Counted from the stretch's first letter, positions 1 to 8,814 are shown. The stretch: DNA of 35,242 nucleotides from an uncultured Gammaproteobacteria bacterium (GCA_913009875.1 CAJVYS010000021.1:1-35242); one strand, 5' to 3'. The notes: generated by a model not told the origin, from the sequence alone. Numbers and translations are program-made.

Positions 1-3000
1 CCGAGGATGTTGTTGAAATTATAGAAATTGATGCTGCCCAGGGAACCGTCGTTGACGCCGCTGATCAGCCAGTTGTTGGCCACCGCGTCGCCGATCAGGG
101 TGCTGGCGCTGTCGTTGCCGATGAAGGTTTCGATGTTGCTGTAACCCGCGCCGCCCAGCTGCACCGACACCACGCCGCTCTCGGCGGAAAAATCCACCGT
201 ATCAAGGCCGCTGCCACCATCGACGCGGCCGGTGATCTGGCTGCCGTTGTTGAAGATGAAAGTATCGGTGGTGACATTGCCATTGAGATTGTTGAAATTG
301 CTGAACGACACTCCCGCCACCGTGCCGTCGTTGATGCCGGTGATCTGCCAGTCGTTGCTCAGCGCCGGCGCGGTGAGGGTGCTGTCGATGTCATTGCCGA
401 TGAAGCTTTCGATGTTCAGATAGCCGCTGACCCCCAGCAGCACCGAGACGCTGCCCGCCTCGGCGGAGAAGTCCACCGTGTCGCTGCCCCCCGCGCCGTC
501 CACCGTGCCGCTGATGTCGCTGGTGTTGGCGAACACGAAGATGTCCGTGCCGGTATTGCCGATAAGGCTTTCGATGCGGGCGAAGGCGTTGACATTGGTC
601 ACGTTGCCGCCATCGACGGTGGTGATGTTCCAGGTATTGTTGCCGGCGCCGGCGGTGAGGCTGTCATTGCCGTCGCCGCCATCGATGAGCCCGGTGATGC
701 CGCCGCTGCTGATGACGAAGTCATCGCTCTGGATATTGCCGATGAGATTATTGAAGCCGGCGAAGGCCACGCCATTGATGTCGCCCGCATTGGTGCCGGT
801 AAGGGTCCAGGTGTTGCTGGCGAAGTCGCCGCTGAGGGTGCTGTCGATGTTGTTGCCCACATAGCTTTCGATATTGCTGAAGGTGCTCGACCCCAGCACG
901 ATGCCGACGCTGCCGACCTCGGCGGACATGTCCACCTCGTCGCTGCCGCCGCCGCCATCGACGCCGCCGCTGAAACTGCTGCCGTTGTCGTAGACGAAGG
1001 TGTCCGCCAGGGTGCCGCCGAACAGACGCTCGATCTCACTGAAACTGTTCTGCCCGTTCAGCGTGCCCACGTCCGTGCCGGTGATGTTCCAACTGTTGGT
1101 GGTGTTGTCGCCCACCAGTTCGTCGGCGCCGCCGCCACCGACGAGGGTGCCGGAAATATTGCCGCCGGCGAGGGCGAAGTTGTCCGCCGCGCTGCCGCCG
1201 CGCAGGTTGGCGAAGTTGACGAAATTAATCACCCCGGCGATGCCGCTGTCGCTGCCGGTCACGCGCCAGTTGGTGTCGACGTCGTCACCGTTCAGGGTGC
1301 TGTTGGCGCCGTTGCCGGTAAAGCTCTCGATGCTGACATAACTGGAACTGGCCAGACTGATGCTAATCGCGCCGCTCTGCGCTGAGTGGTCCACGCTGTC
1401 GCTGCCGGAGGCGCCGTTGATGACACCGCCGATGCTGCTGCCGTCGGCAAAGCTGAAGACGTCGTCGCCACTGTTGCCCGTCAGGTTGGCGATGGCCGAA
1501 AAGGCCGCCACGCCGGACACGCTGCCGCTGTCGGTGCCACTGATATTCCAGCTGTTGTTGATGGCGTCGCCGATCAGGGTGTCATTGCCGCCGCCACCGC
1601 TGATGGAACCGCTGATGCTGCCGCCGGACAGGGTGAAGGTGTCGTCGCCGCTGTTGCCCAGCAGATGATTGAAAGCACTGAAGGCGGCGATGGTGGTGGC
1701 GGTGGTCACGGTGCCGCTATCGACGCCGCTGATCAGCCAGTCATTGAGGGTCGGCTCGCCGGTGATACGGCTGTCGCTGCCATTGCCGGTGAAGGTTTCG
1801 ATATTGTTGAAGCCGGTGGCACCCAGTACCACGTCGACGCTGCCGGTCTCGGCGGAAAAATCCACCGAATCGACCCCGTCCCCGCCATCGACGGTGCCGG
1901 ACACACCGCTGCCATCGGCAAAGACGAAGGTATCGACATCGGCATTGCCCACCAGGTTTTCAATGTTGTTGTAGCCGCTGCCGTTGAGCAGACCGGCATC
2001 CAGGGCCGTGACGTCCCAGCTGTTGGCCGTGTTGTCGCCCGTCAGGGTGTCGTCACCGGCGCCGCCGTCGATGCCGCCGGCCAGGGTACCGCCGCTGCTG
2101 TAGGCGAAGGTGTCGACATCGCTGCCGCCGCTGAGGCGGGTGAAATCGACAAAGGTAATGGCATTCAGGGTACCGTCGTTGCTGCCGTCGATGATCCAGC
2201 TGTTGGGCGCATTGGCGCCGATCAGGGTGCTGTCGCTGTTGTTGCCGACGAAGCGCTCGATGTTAGCGTAGCCGCTGCCACTGAGGTCGGCCAGCACCGG
2301 ATCGGACAGCGCCGACAGGTCCACCGAGTCGATACCGCCGCCACCGTCCACGGTGCCGCTAATGGCGCCGCTGCTGGTGAACAGGAAGTCATCGACATCG
2401 AGATTGCCGTTGAGATTTTCGATGCCGGCAAAGCCGTTCACACCGCCCACGTCACCGGTGTCCAGGCCGTTGATGTTCCAGGTATTGGCGGTGTTGTTGG
2501 CCGACAGGGCATCGTTGCCGGCGCCACCATCGACCTGCCCACTGACGCTGCCGCCGTTGAGCAGAAAGATGTCGGCGCCGTTGCCACCGATCAGGTTGTC
2601 GATATCGGCAAATTTGAACACGCTGTCCACGTTGCCGCCATCGGCGGTCTGGATACTCCAGGTGTTGGAGGTGTTATTTGCCGTTAGACTGTCCGTGCCG
2701 CCGCCACCACTGAGGGTACCGGTAACCCAGCCATTAACCAGCACGAAGCTGTCGTTACCGCTGCCGCCGGTGAGGTTGGCGAAGTCGATGAAGCTGACGC
2801 CGGCCACATCGCCGTCGTTCTGGCCAGTAATGTTCCAGGTGTTGGCGATGTTCTCGCCGATCAGGGTATTGTCGGCACCGCCACCGATCAGGGTCTCGAT
2901 GTTGATGACGCTGCTGCCCAGGGTCACGCTGACCAGGCTGGTGGCGCCGGACCAGTCGACACGATCGCCGGCCACGTGCGCGCCGCCGTTGATCAGGCCG

Positions 3001-3150
3001 CTGATGCTGCCGATGCCCGTCACCGTGAACGTGTCGTCGCCGCTACCGCCCTGCAGGCCGGTGAAATTGGAAAAATCCGCGCCGTTGAGGGTGCCGGTAT
3101 TGAGTGCGGTGATGGTCCAGCCGTTGTTGCCATTGGGGCCGATCAGGGTG
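1..3150 (-). repeat. Composite protein-coding tandem repeat of the TpsA exoprotein (94- and 59/60-residue periods)
   Basis: The conserved Trp of the N-x-W motif falls at residues 632, 726, 785, 845, 939, 999, 1092, 1155, 1249, 1308, 1402, 1461, 1555 and 1648, all in frame. Spacings are 93-94 (seven times) or 59-63 (six times). The long spacing differs from the short by one extra module of about 34 residues, of the form VDFSAExGxVxVxLGxxGYxNIExFxGN. Units share Gly/Asp/Asn-rich turns of the type GGxGxDxL and DxFxFxxG. The nucleotide sequence of the copies is diverged, so this is an old repeat and not a recent slippage array. Confidence 0.88.
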
Positions 3151-5012
3151 TCGCCGCCATTGGCGCCACCCTGCAGGCTGACGCCGCCCGTGCCCGCCAG
3201 GGTGCCGCCCAGGGTCAGGGTCTCGGCACCGTTGTCGTCGCTGTCGACGTTAATGCTGATGCTCTGGGTGCCGGCATCGACCGTGCCCACCGCGATGCTG
3301 CCGGTGGCGGAGAGCGTGATCGCGCCGTCACTGCCGCTGGCATTGCTGTCCAGACCACCCGCGCTGATGGTCGCCGCCGTGAGGCTGATGGCGCCACCAT
3401 TGGTGGCGATGGTATCGCCGCTGTTCATGCTAAAGCTGCCGGTGCCGTCGCCGTCGCTGTCGGCCCGGATCACGAGGGAGGCGGTGCTGTCCGTGGCCAG
3501 CGCCAGACGATTGTCGGCGAGGTCGTTGAGGGTGACGTCGTTGGTCGCCTCGAGGATGATGTTGGCGTTGCTGGCCAGGCCTTCCAGGGCCAGTTCGCCG
3601 ATATCGAAGGTGCCAGCGCCGACGGTGGCGTCAGACAGGTCCGGCAGGGCGCCGTCGTCGGCCTGCGCGCCATCGGCCTGGTCGTGAATAATGATGTCGG
3701 TGGGGTCGAACAGCAGGGTGCCGGTCTCGCCATTGGCGGCGCTCACGTCGACGCTGCCGGCGAAGGAAATGCCCTGACGCGCGGAGATTTCGACAAAGCC
3801 GCCGTCGCCCGCGACGCTGCCGCCGCGCGCGGAAATCTCACCGTGCGCCCAGCTGCTGTCCTCGGCCCAAACGCGGATGTCGCCGCCGTCGCCGACCTGA
3901 CCTGCATCGGCGCGGATCAGCGTCTGCGCACCGATCTGGGTGAAGGTGCTGGCCACCGTGCCGTCTTCGCCGGCGCGGCCACCGATGCGAATCCTGCCGC
4001 CGTCGCCCTCCCCCGAGGCGTCGATGCGCGCAGCGCCGAACACGCCGACACGCTCGCCGCTAACGGTAATTGTCCCCCCCGCGCCACCGACACCCTGTGC
4101 ATCGAGATCGCCGCGATTGACCACGTTGCCGCCGGTCCCCACCAGGGTGACGACGCCGCCGACATTCTCGATACGGCTGGCGCGCACCAGGCCGCTGTTG
4201 TTGACCACTTCGCTGAACACCTGGCTGGCCGCCGAGGCGCTGAGCAGCACGCGGCCGCCATCGGCCACCAGGCTGCCGCTGTTTTCCACCGCCGCCGTGG
4301 CCTGGCCGGGATTCTCCGTCACCTCGCCTTCGATGGAAAAATGCAACAGCGAGGCGCCGTCGAAACTCAGGTAGGCCTGGGTGCCGCTGGCCAGGTTGAT
4401 CTGTCCGTAGTCGGCGAGGATCCTCCCCTCGTTGTTCACCACCGGGCCGATCAGCGACACCGAACCGCCCGTGGCGGCGGCGATCACACCGCGATTGATG
4501 ATAGCGCCCTCGCCCTCGCCCTCGCCACCGGCGGCGGACAGGCGGTAGTCGCCGGGCTTGAGGGGGTCTGCCTCCAGGCTCAGGCTGGTGGCCACCAGCG
4601 CGCCGACATTGATCACCGAACCGGCGCCGAAGACGAGGCCGTTGGGGTTCATCAGGAACACCCGGCCATTGGCCTCGATGCGGCCGAAGATCTCGCTGGG
4701 CTTCTGGTCGAAGATGCGGTTCAGCGCCGCGGCGTCGCGCCCCGGCTGCACGAAGCGCACCGTCTCCTGTGGCGCCACGTCGAAGCTCTGCCAGTCGATG
4801 GAGAGGCTGTTGGAGGTCTGGTTGATCTGCGTGGTGTTGGGGGCCGTCTGCTGGATGCTGCCCTGGCCGGCGGTAATCTGGCCGCCCTCGGGGGCAGCCT
4901 GTGCGGCGCCCGTAACGAGCCAGGCGGCAGCCAGCACCGTTCCCAGGCCACTGCGCCCTGTTTCACGCCCCACTGTGAGGCAATTTCCCCGCCGCTTCGT
5001 CCCGTTACTCAT
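1..5012 (-). CDS. TpsA: giant two-partner secretion exoprotein (filamentous haemagglutinin type), 3' end outside window
   Basis: 1670 residues are visible and the reading frame is still open at the left edge. The ATG at 5012-5010 gives a basic N-terminus and a hydrophobic segment (about residues 23-39) ending in GAAQAA, which fits a Sec signal peptide. The TPS (haemagglutination activity) domain follows, with SLSIDWQSFDV and the hallmark NPNG at residues 122-125. Residues about 200-600 are Gly/Ala-rich beta-helix-like sequence. From about residue 600 on the protein is a tandem repeat built around an N-x-W-x-I/V motif (14 copies visible) with GGxGxD-like turns. By family knowledge such proteins cross the outer membrane through a TpsB pore and act as adhesins or contact factors; the target here is unknown. 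The cognate tpsB lies 169 bp upstream on the same strand. No strong Shine-Dalgarno precedes the chosen ATG, and the frame stays open upstream, so the start is moderately sure. Confidence 0.9.
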   Translation of the reverse strand, partial: MSNGTKRRGNCLTVGRETGRSGLGTVLAAAWLVTGAAQAAPEGGQITAGQGSIQQTAPNTTQINQTSNSLSIDWQSFDVAPQETVRFVQPGRDAAALNRIFDQKPSEIFGRIEANGRVFLMNPNGLVFGAGSVINVGALVATSLSLEADPLKPGDYRLSAAGGEGEGEGAIINRGVIAAATGGSVSLIGPVVNNEGRILADYGQINLASGTQAYLSFDGASLLHFSIEGEVTENPGQATAAVENSGSLVADGGRVLLSASAASQVFSEVVNNSGLVRASRIENVGGVVTLVGTGGNVVNRGDLDAQGVGGAGGTITVSGERVGVFGAARIDASGEGDGGRIRIGGRAGEDGTVASTFTQIGAQTLIRADAGQVGDGGDIRVWAEDSSWAHGEISARGGSVAGDGGFVEISARQGISFAGSVDVSAANGETGTLLFDPTDIIIHDQADGAQADDGALPDLSDATVGAGTFDIGELALEGLASNANIILEATNDVTLNDLADNRLALATDSTASLVIRADSDGDGTGSFSMNSGDTIATNGGAISLTAATISAGGLDSNASGSDGAITLSATGSIAVGTVDAGTQSISINVDSDDNGAETLTLGGTLAGTGGVSLQGGANGGDTLIGPNGNNGWTITALNTGTLNGADFSNFTGLQGGSGDDTFTVTGIGSISGLINGGAHVAGDRVDWSGATSLVSVTLGSSVINIETLIGGGADNTLIGENIANTWNITGQNDGDVAGVSFIDFANLTGGSGNDSFVLVNGWVTGTLSGGGGTDSLTANNTSNTWSIQTADGGNVDSVFKFADIDNLIGGNGADIFLLNGGSVSGQVDGGAGNDALSANNTANTWNINGLDTGDVGGVNGFAGIENLNGNLDVDDFLFTSSGAISGTVDGGGGIDSVDLSALSDPVLADLSGSGYANIERFVGNNSDSTLIGANAPNSWIIDGSNDGTLNAITFVDFTRLSGGSDVDTFAYSSGGTLAGGIDGGAGDDTLTGDNTANSWDVTALDAGLLNGSGYNNIENLVGNADVDTFVFADGSGVSGTVDGGDGVDSVDFSAETGSVDVVLGATGFNNIETFTGNGSDSRITGEPTLNDWLISGVDSGTVTTATTIAAFSAFNHLLGNSGDDTFTLSGGSISGSISGGGGNDTLIGDAINNSWNISGTDSGSVSGVAAFSAIANLTGNSGDDVFSFADGSSIGGVINGASGSDSVDHSAQSGAISISLASSSYVSIESFTGNGANSTLNGDDVDTNWRVTGSDSGIAGVINFVNFANLRGGSAADNFALAGGNISGTLVGGGGADELVGDNTTNSWNITGTDVGTLNGQNSFSEIERLFGGTLADTFVYDNGSSFSGGVDGGGGSDEVDMSAEVGSVGIVLGSSTFSNIESYVGNNIDSTLSGDFASNTWTLTGTNAGDINGVAFAGFNNLIGNIQSDDFVISSGGITGLIDGGDGNDSLTAGAGNNTWNITTVDGGNVTNVNAFARIESLIGNTGTDIFVFANTSDISGTVDGAGGSDTVDFSAEAGSVSVLLGVSGYLNIESFIGNDIDSTLTAPALSNDWQITGINDGTVAGVSFSNFNNLNGNVTTDTFIFNNGSQITGRVDGGSGLDTVDFSAESGVVSVQLGGAGYSNIETFIGNDSASTLIGDAVANNWLISGVNDGSLGSINFYNFNNIL

Positions 5013-5059
5013 AGCGTTGATACCCAGTACGTCGTCTTCGATGCCGATGCCCCGCCAAT

Positions 5060-5150
5060 TCAACGCGGAGGACGCAGAGTGCACAAAAGTCTTTCATTAT
5101 TTTTCTCCGCGTCCTCTGCGCCTCCGCGTCCTTTGCGTTTATTACGCCAT
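5060..5150. repeat. Dispersed GC-rich intergenic repeat with inverted arms between tpsB and tpsA
   Basis: The 169-bp gap between tpsB and tpsA contains GCGGAGGACGCAGAG-type sequence on the left and its near complement (TCCTCTGCGCCTCCGCG type) on the right, separated by an AT-rich stretch around 5090-5105. The two arms could pair as a long hairpin in the tpsB-tpsA transcript. Sequences of this cgcgga/ggcgcagag type are common dispersed intergenic repeats in environmental bacteria (general knowledge, not searched). The repeat sits where the tpsA leader and ribosome site would be expected. Confidence 0.55.
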
Positions 5151-5181
5151 GCCGACATAGCCTTTCTCTTTTATCGGCGTC

Positions 5182-7314
5182 TCAGAGCGCATAATTGAAT
5201 TCAAAAAAGTACTGCGGATCACGCCCGTTGGAGGCCACTTCGTCGCCAACGGGGGTGGCGATCTCCAGGCGCATGGAAAAGACCCCGGCGTAGAGACGCA
5301 GCCCGCCGCCCACGCCGTGCAGGCTGACATTCTCGCGGTCGCTGGCCAGCGGGTCGTTGAGCCAGCCCTGGGCGGTGTCGGCAAATAGCACGAACTGCAG
5401 GATCTCGCCCCAGCGTCTGCCGGCGAAGGCCGGCCATTGAGCGAAACCCGGCGCCCGCAGCAGCCATTCCAGGGACAGTGAATAGCCCGTGTCGGCCAGG
5501 TATTCGGCGTTGGCGTAGGCGCGCACGCTGCCCGGCCCACCCATGGAGAACTGCTCGATGGAGGTCAGCAGGTCGGGCGAATACTGGCCACGCGTGACCA
5601 GGCGCAGGCCGTGGGTCGGGTTGATGTCGTACCAGTATTGATAGTCGGCGGACAGCTTGCTGAACTGGCTGCTGGCGTATTTTCCGGAACCGCCGCGGCG
5701 GTTGGCGGTGGCGGTGTCCGGGTCGTCGCTGCCATACATGGAGCCGAGGATGCCCTCCAGCCCCTGACTCAGTTGCAGCCCGCCGGACTGGTAGCCACGG
5801 CCGTCTGCGCTGCGCCGATCAAAGCCGAATTCGGCGGAAAACACCGACAGCTCGTCGGCGGTGTCGCGGCCTTCGCTGACGTCCAGGGTCACGGACTTGC
5901 GCGCGAAACGCAGCACCCCAAAGCTGTTCCAACGCTGGCCGCGGGTAAACTGGCGCCGCCAGTAGAGATCCACCACCCGGGTGGTGCCGCTGAGGCCGAA
6001 GGGTTCGAGGATGCCGCCCATGTCGTAGGCGTTGTCGAGGTAGCTGACGCCGAAGGTATTGCGCGGGCCGAAGGCGGAGCGCTCGTAGCCAAGGCCGCCG
6101 TACAGGCCGTTGTCCGGCTGGAAGGTGCGGGAGATGTGAGCGAACAGGCGGTCCTGCGCCTTGAAGGGGTTGTTGATCACCAGGTCGGCGCGGGCGCGGT
6201 ATTCGCCGGTGTACTGCGAGCCGTAGTTGTCGGCGTGCAACCGGGCCTCGATACGCCGTTCCTCCAGCACCGAGATCACCAGGTCAGTGGTGCCGGGCTC
6301 GCTGCCGGGACGGAACACACCGAAGCTGCGCAGGCCCGGATAGTCGGACAACAGCAGCAGGCCCTCTTCCACCCGCTGCTGGGCCACCGGCTGACCGATC
6401 TGGCCGGTAAAGGGCCGGGTAAGCTGGGCCACGCTGTAGCGCCGGGGCTTTTCCACCAGCACCTGGCCGAGCCGTCCCTCGACCACACGCAGGGTCACCA
6501 CACCGTCGCGGATGGTCTGCGGCGGGATGTAGGCCTGGGCCAGGATCAGGCCGTGGCGACGGTAATATCGCGCCACCTCGGCGGCAATCCCTTGCAGTTC
6601 ACTGATGTCCAGCCCGGCCTGTTGCTGCTCCGAGCGCAGCTTGTCGATGAGCTGCTGCAGGGCCTCGGGCGTGATGGGCTCGCTGCCCGCCTCCGGCTTC
6701 TGCATATTGTCGATGAGGCGCTGCAGTTCCTGCTTCAGTGCCGTCTCTGACAACTCACCGGAGGGAGGCAGGTCGGGCGCCGCCAGGCGCGCCTCCAGCA
6801 GGTCATCCACCAGAGCCTGCAGATCGGCCACGCGAATACCGTTTTCCGGCCGCTCTTCCACCCCCACCAGTTTGAGGCGGCGTACGAAGATTCGCGGGCC
6901 TTGCGGGGTGGGCGGGATGTCCGTGGCAGCTGACGCTTCACCGTTGACCAGCACTTCGCCGGGAATCGGCGGCCGCTCGGGCATCACGAATTCACGCCCG
7001 GACTCATTGCCAGCGCTGGCTGCCGCCGGCGGCAGCGGCGCCGTCTGTCCCTGCCCGGCCAGCAGCAGGGACAGCACGGCCCCCGCCAGCAGATGGCCTG
7101 CCGCGTTCGGATGGGCTCTCGGGTCAACAGCAGTGAGGGTCAGCAATGCGTTCTGTACCGGGTTTCTGATGATCTTTGAAGGATTTATCAACCAGGGCAG
7201 AAGCACATTCAGTGCCAAATATGGATTACAGGTGGATGAAGGCGTGGCCGATAGGTAATCAACCTCCCGAATCCGTGGCTTCAGGAACTTGTCATACCAG
7301 CGGCACAACATCAT
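5182..7314 (-). CDS. TpsB: ShlB/FhaC-family outer-membrane transporter for the adjacent exoprotein
   Basis: It likely forms the 16-stranded outer-membrane beta-barrel that exports the neighbouring TpsA. After a Pro-rich linker (PLPPAAA) there is a POTRA-type segment (RIFVRRLKLVGV), a long helical/charged insertion with repeated LQxLID-like segments, then a second POTRA with YYRRHGLILAQAYIPPQTI and VVTLRVVEGRLG. The barrel region opens with DNYGSQYTGEYR. GSVRAY at about residues 595-600 matches the VRGY-type tip motif of loop L6, with Ala for Gly. The protein ends FFEFNYAL, with Leu where Phe is usual. The first ATG (7314) places about 80 residues before the hydrophobic segment LLAGAVLSLLLAG, longer than a normal signal peptide. 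A non-ATG start nearer to that segment (for example a TTG about 60 codons in) is possible. Transcription order is tpsB then tpsA. Confidence 0.88.
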   Translation of the reverse strand: MMLCRWYDKFLKPRIREVDYLSATPSSTCNPYLALNVLLPWLINPSKIIRNPVQNALLTLTAVDPRAHPNAAGHLLAGAVLSLLLAGQGQTAPLPPAAASAGNESGREFVMPERPPIPGEVLVNGEASAATDIPPTPQGPRIFVRRLKLVGVEERPENGIRVADLQALVDDLLEARLAAPDLPPSGELSETALKQELQRLIDNMQKPEAGSEPITPEALQQLIDKLRSEQQQAGLDISELQGIAAEVARYYRRHGLILAQAYIPPQTIRDGVVTLRVVEGRLGQVLVEKPRRYSVAQLTRPFTGQIGQPVAQQRVEEGLLLLSDYPGLRSFGVFRPGSEPGTTDLVISVLEERRIEARLHADNYGSQYTGEYRARADLVINNPFKAQDRLFAHISRTFQPDNGLYGGLGYERSAFGPRNTFGVSYLDNAYDMGGILEPFGLSGTTRVVDLYWRRQFTRGQRWNSFGVLRFARKSVTLDVSEGRDTADELSVFSAEFGFDRRSADGRGYQSGGLQLSQGLEGILGSMYGSDDPDTATANRRGGSGKYASSQFSKLSADYQYWYDINPTHGLRLVTRGQYSPDLLTSIEQFSMGGPGSVRAYANAEYLADTGYSLSLEWLLRAPGFAQWPAFAGRRWGEILQFVLFADTAQGWLNDPLASDRENVSLHGVGGGLRLYAGVFSMRLEIATPVGDEVASNGRDPQYFFEFNYAL

Positions 7315-7445
7315 ACTGAACCAGTTTGGCTATTCAGGGTTTTCCCGCATGATCAGCAGTATAATCAACCCTCTTAATATGAACGTAAAACACACCATAC
7401 TTGTCCCCCCCAAGGATCACTCGGGCCACGGTTGGTAAACACCAC

Positions 7446-8453
7446 ATGCGATTTCTCACTCTTATTCTCCTCCTTGGACTTTTCCTGCTTTGCCTGCCCT
7501 TTTCCGCCTTCGCCGCCGATAACGAGACCCTGCCAGCCGAAGAGGAAAATAGCGGCTACACCGAAATCGACGAAGAAGATGATGATGACGATGACGAACT
7601 GCCGCTAAATGTCATTGAAGACCGCTACGAGACCGGCCGCATGGCCTTCCTGTTCGGTCAATATGAAGTGGCCTACAAGGCTTGGCTGCCCTTGGCCGAT
7701 ACCGGTTATGCCAAGGCGCAAGCCAGCATTGGCTGGATGTTTCACACCGGCAATGGGGTCAAGAAAGACATGCAAACCGCGGCCATGTGGTACCGGAAGG
7801 CGGCGGATCAGGGACACGAGATTGCGCAAAATAATCTGGGTGTCTTTTATGAAAAGGGGCTGGCCGGCCCCGCCAATGCAAAAAAGGCCGCCATCTGGTA
7901 TCAAATGGCCGCCGATCAGGGCTATTCCTATGCGCAGTACAACCTTGGCATGCTTTACGCGGAGGGTCTGGGGGTGGCCAAGGATATCGAGCAGGCCACA
8001 TACTGGCTGCGTATCGCCAGCCGGCAAAAGGTAAAGCAGGCTACTGCGGCACTGGGCAAGCTGAACATCGACATGCCGGTGCGCGAGGTCGAAAAACCAC
8101 AGCCGCGCATTGCCCATGCCCCTTATCACAGCAAGCCGGTCACCAAGGGCATCACCTGGGTCAAAAAACAGGATCCCACTCACTTTACCATTCAGCTGGC
8201 TCGCAGCAAGGACTTGCCGTGGATACTGCGGCTGGCGGCCTCTGGCCATGTGAATCAAACCCTGATTCATTTCCAGGCAAAGGACAAAAAGGGTGTCGAG
8301 TGGCACCACCTGATCTATGGCAGCTTTCCCTCCCGGGCCACCGCCAAGTCCGCCATCAAGAAACTCCCCGCCCCCATGCAAAAATGGACACCGTGGATAC
8401 GGCCATTTTCAGGGGTACAAAAGCAGCTCAACCGTAAGCCTGCCCAGCCATAA
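7446..8453 (+). CDS. Secreted Sel1-repeat protein with C-terminal SPOR-like domain
   Basis: The ATG at 7446 starts MRFLTLILLLGLFLLCLPF...AFAA, a clear signal peptide; a longer TTG start 45 bases upstream would bury it and was rejected. A short acidic stretch (EIDEEDDDDDDE) follows. Next come about three Sel1-type TPR-like repeats (AYKAWLPLADTGYAKAQASIG, then AAMWYRKAADQGHEIAQNNLG and AIWYQMAADQGYSYAQYNLG). The C-terminal about 90 residues, with HFTIQLARSKD, LIYGSFPSRATAKSAIKKLP and WTPWIRPFSGVQ, read as a SPOR peptidoglycan-binding domain by pattern. Sel1 proteins usually act as scaffolds, and SPOR domains bind denuded glycan at septa, so a periplasmic cell-envelope role is inferred. It is divergent from tpsB, with about 130 bp between the starts. 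Confidence 0.8.
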   Translation: MRFLTLILLLGLFLLCLPFSAFAADNETLPAEEENSGYTEIDEEDDDDDDELPLNVIEDRYETGRMAFLFGQYEVAYKAWLPLADTGYAKAQASIGWMFHTGNGVKKDMQTAAMWYRKAADQGHEIAQNNLGVFYEKGLAGPANAKKAAIWYQMAADQGYSYAQYNLGMLYAEGLGVAKDIEQATYWLRIASRQKVKQATAALGKLNIDMPVREVEKPQPRIAHAPYHSKPVTKGITWVKKQDPTHFTIQLARSKDLPWILRLAASGHVNQTLIHFQAKDKKGVEWHHLIYGSFPSRATAKSAIKKLPAPMQKWTPWIRPFSGVQKQLNRKPAQP

Positions 8454-8601
8454 AACCACCGTTCGTCGGGGAATTACCCCGTTCATCATCAAGGGTTTTA
8501 TAGTAGAGATATTAGGTCTATTCTGTACCAAATACTCTTTCAAGGTGATATTGATTGCCTGTAGCTCGACAAAAACAGATTTACACAACCAGGGGGGGGT
8601 G

Positions 8602-8814
8602 ATGCTGAAGGAAAGGAGGTCATGCACCGAACGTCGGTTAAACACCGACAGGCGAAGCTGGCAATGCCAGCTGGATTTCCCCTACCTTGATGGCCATGGC
8701 ACCCTGGTGACTGAGGATCGCCGACAGCTTGTCGAACGCCGCATCGGGTTCCTCGAACACATCGATGGTGATCGGCGAAAGCCCCTGCTCACGGCCTTCG
8801 TGGAGAAAAACTGA
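8602..8814 (+). CDS. Small conserved-type hypothetical protein rich in ERR/DRR motifs
   Basis: This 70-residue protein starts at the ATG at 8602, preceded by the purine run AGGGGGGGGTG. The frame stays open far upstream, but that part overlaps the previous gene and looks non-coding. It carries six [E/D]RR triplets (KERR, TERR, TDRR, EDRR, VERR, GDRR) around a central DFPYLDGHGTLVTEDRRQL. The N-terminal half has three such triplets, and the pattern recurs after the central part. There is no signal peptide and no membrane segment. I recognise the general look of short gammaproteobacterial hypothetical proteins with (x)DRR and LVT-DRRxLP motifs but know no function. It lies 148 bp after the Sel1/SPOR gene on the same strand, so co-transcription is possible but unproven. 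Confidence 0.6.
   Translation: MLKERRSCTERRLNTDRRSWQCQLDFPYLDGHGTLVTEDRRQLVERRIGFLEHIDGDRRKPLLTAFVEKN

Noticed and set aside
1..3150. CRISPR array or DNA tandem repeat
   Set aside because: Periodicity exists at protein level with diverged DNA; there are no identical short repeats with unique spacers.
1386..5198. Long open frames on the plus strand (for example 1386-2687, 2353-3687, 2976-5198)
   Set aside because: They are antisense shadows of the GC-rich tpsA repeats; their translations are low-complexity Ala/Val/Gly/Asp without domain motifs, while the minus frame has a signal peptide, TPS domain and ordered repeats.
5611..6750. 379-codon plus-strand frame opposite tpsB
   Set aside because: Antisense to a clear TpsB coding sequence; no recognisable motifs or ribosome site.
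8317..8601. Longer N-terminal extension of the small ERR-motif protein
   Set aside because: It overlaps the Sel1/SPOR gene in another frame and reads as Pro/Ser-rich out-of-frame sequence; the ATG at 8602 has a purine-rich ribosome site.
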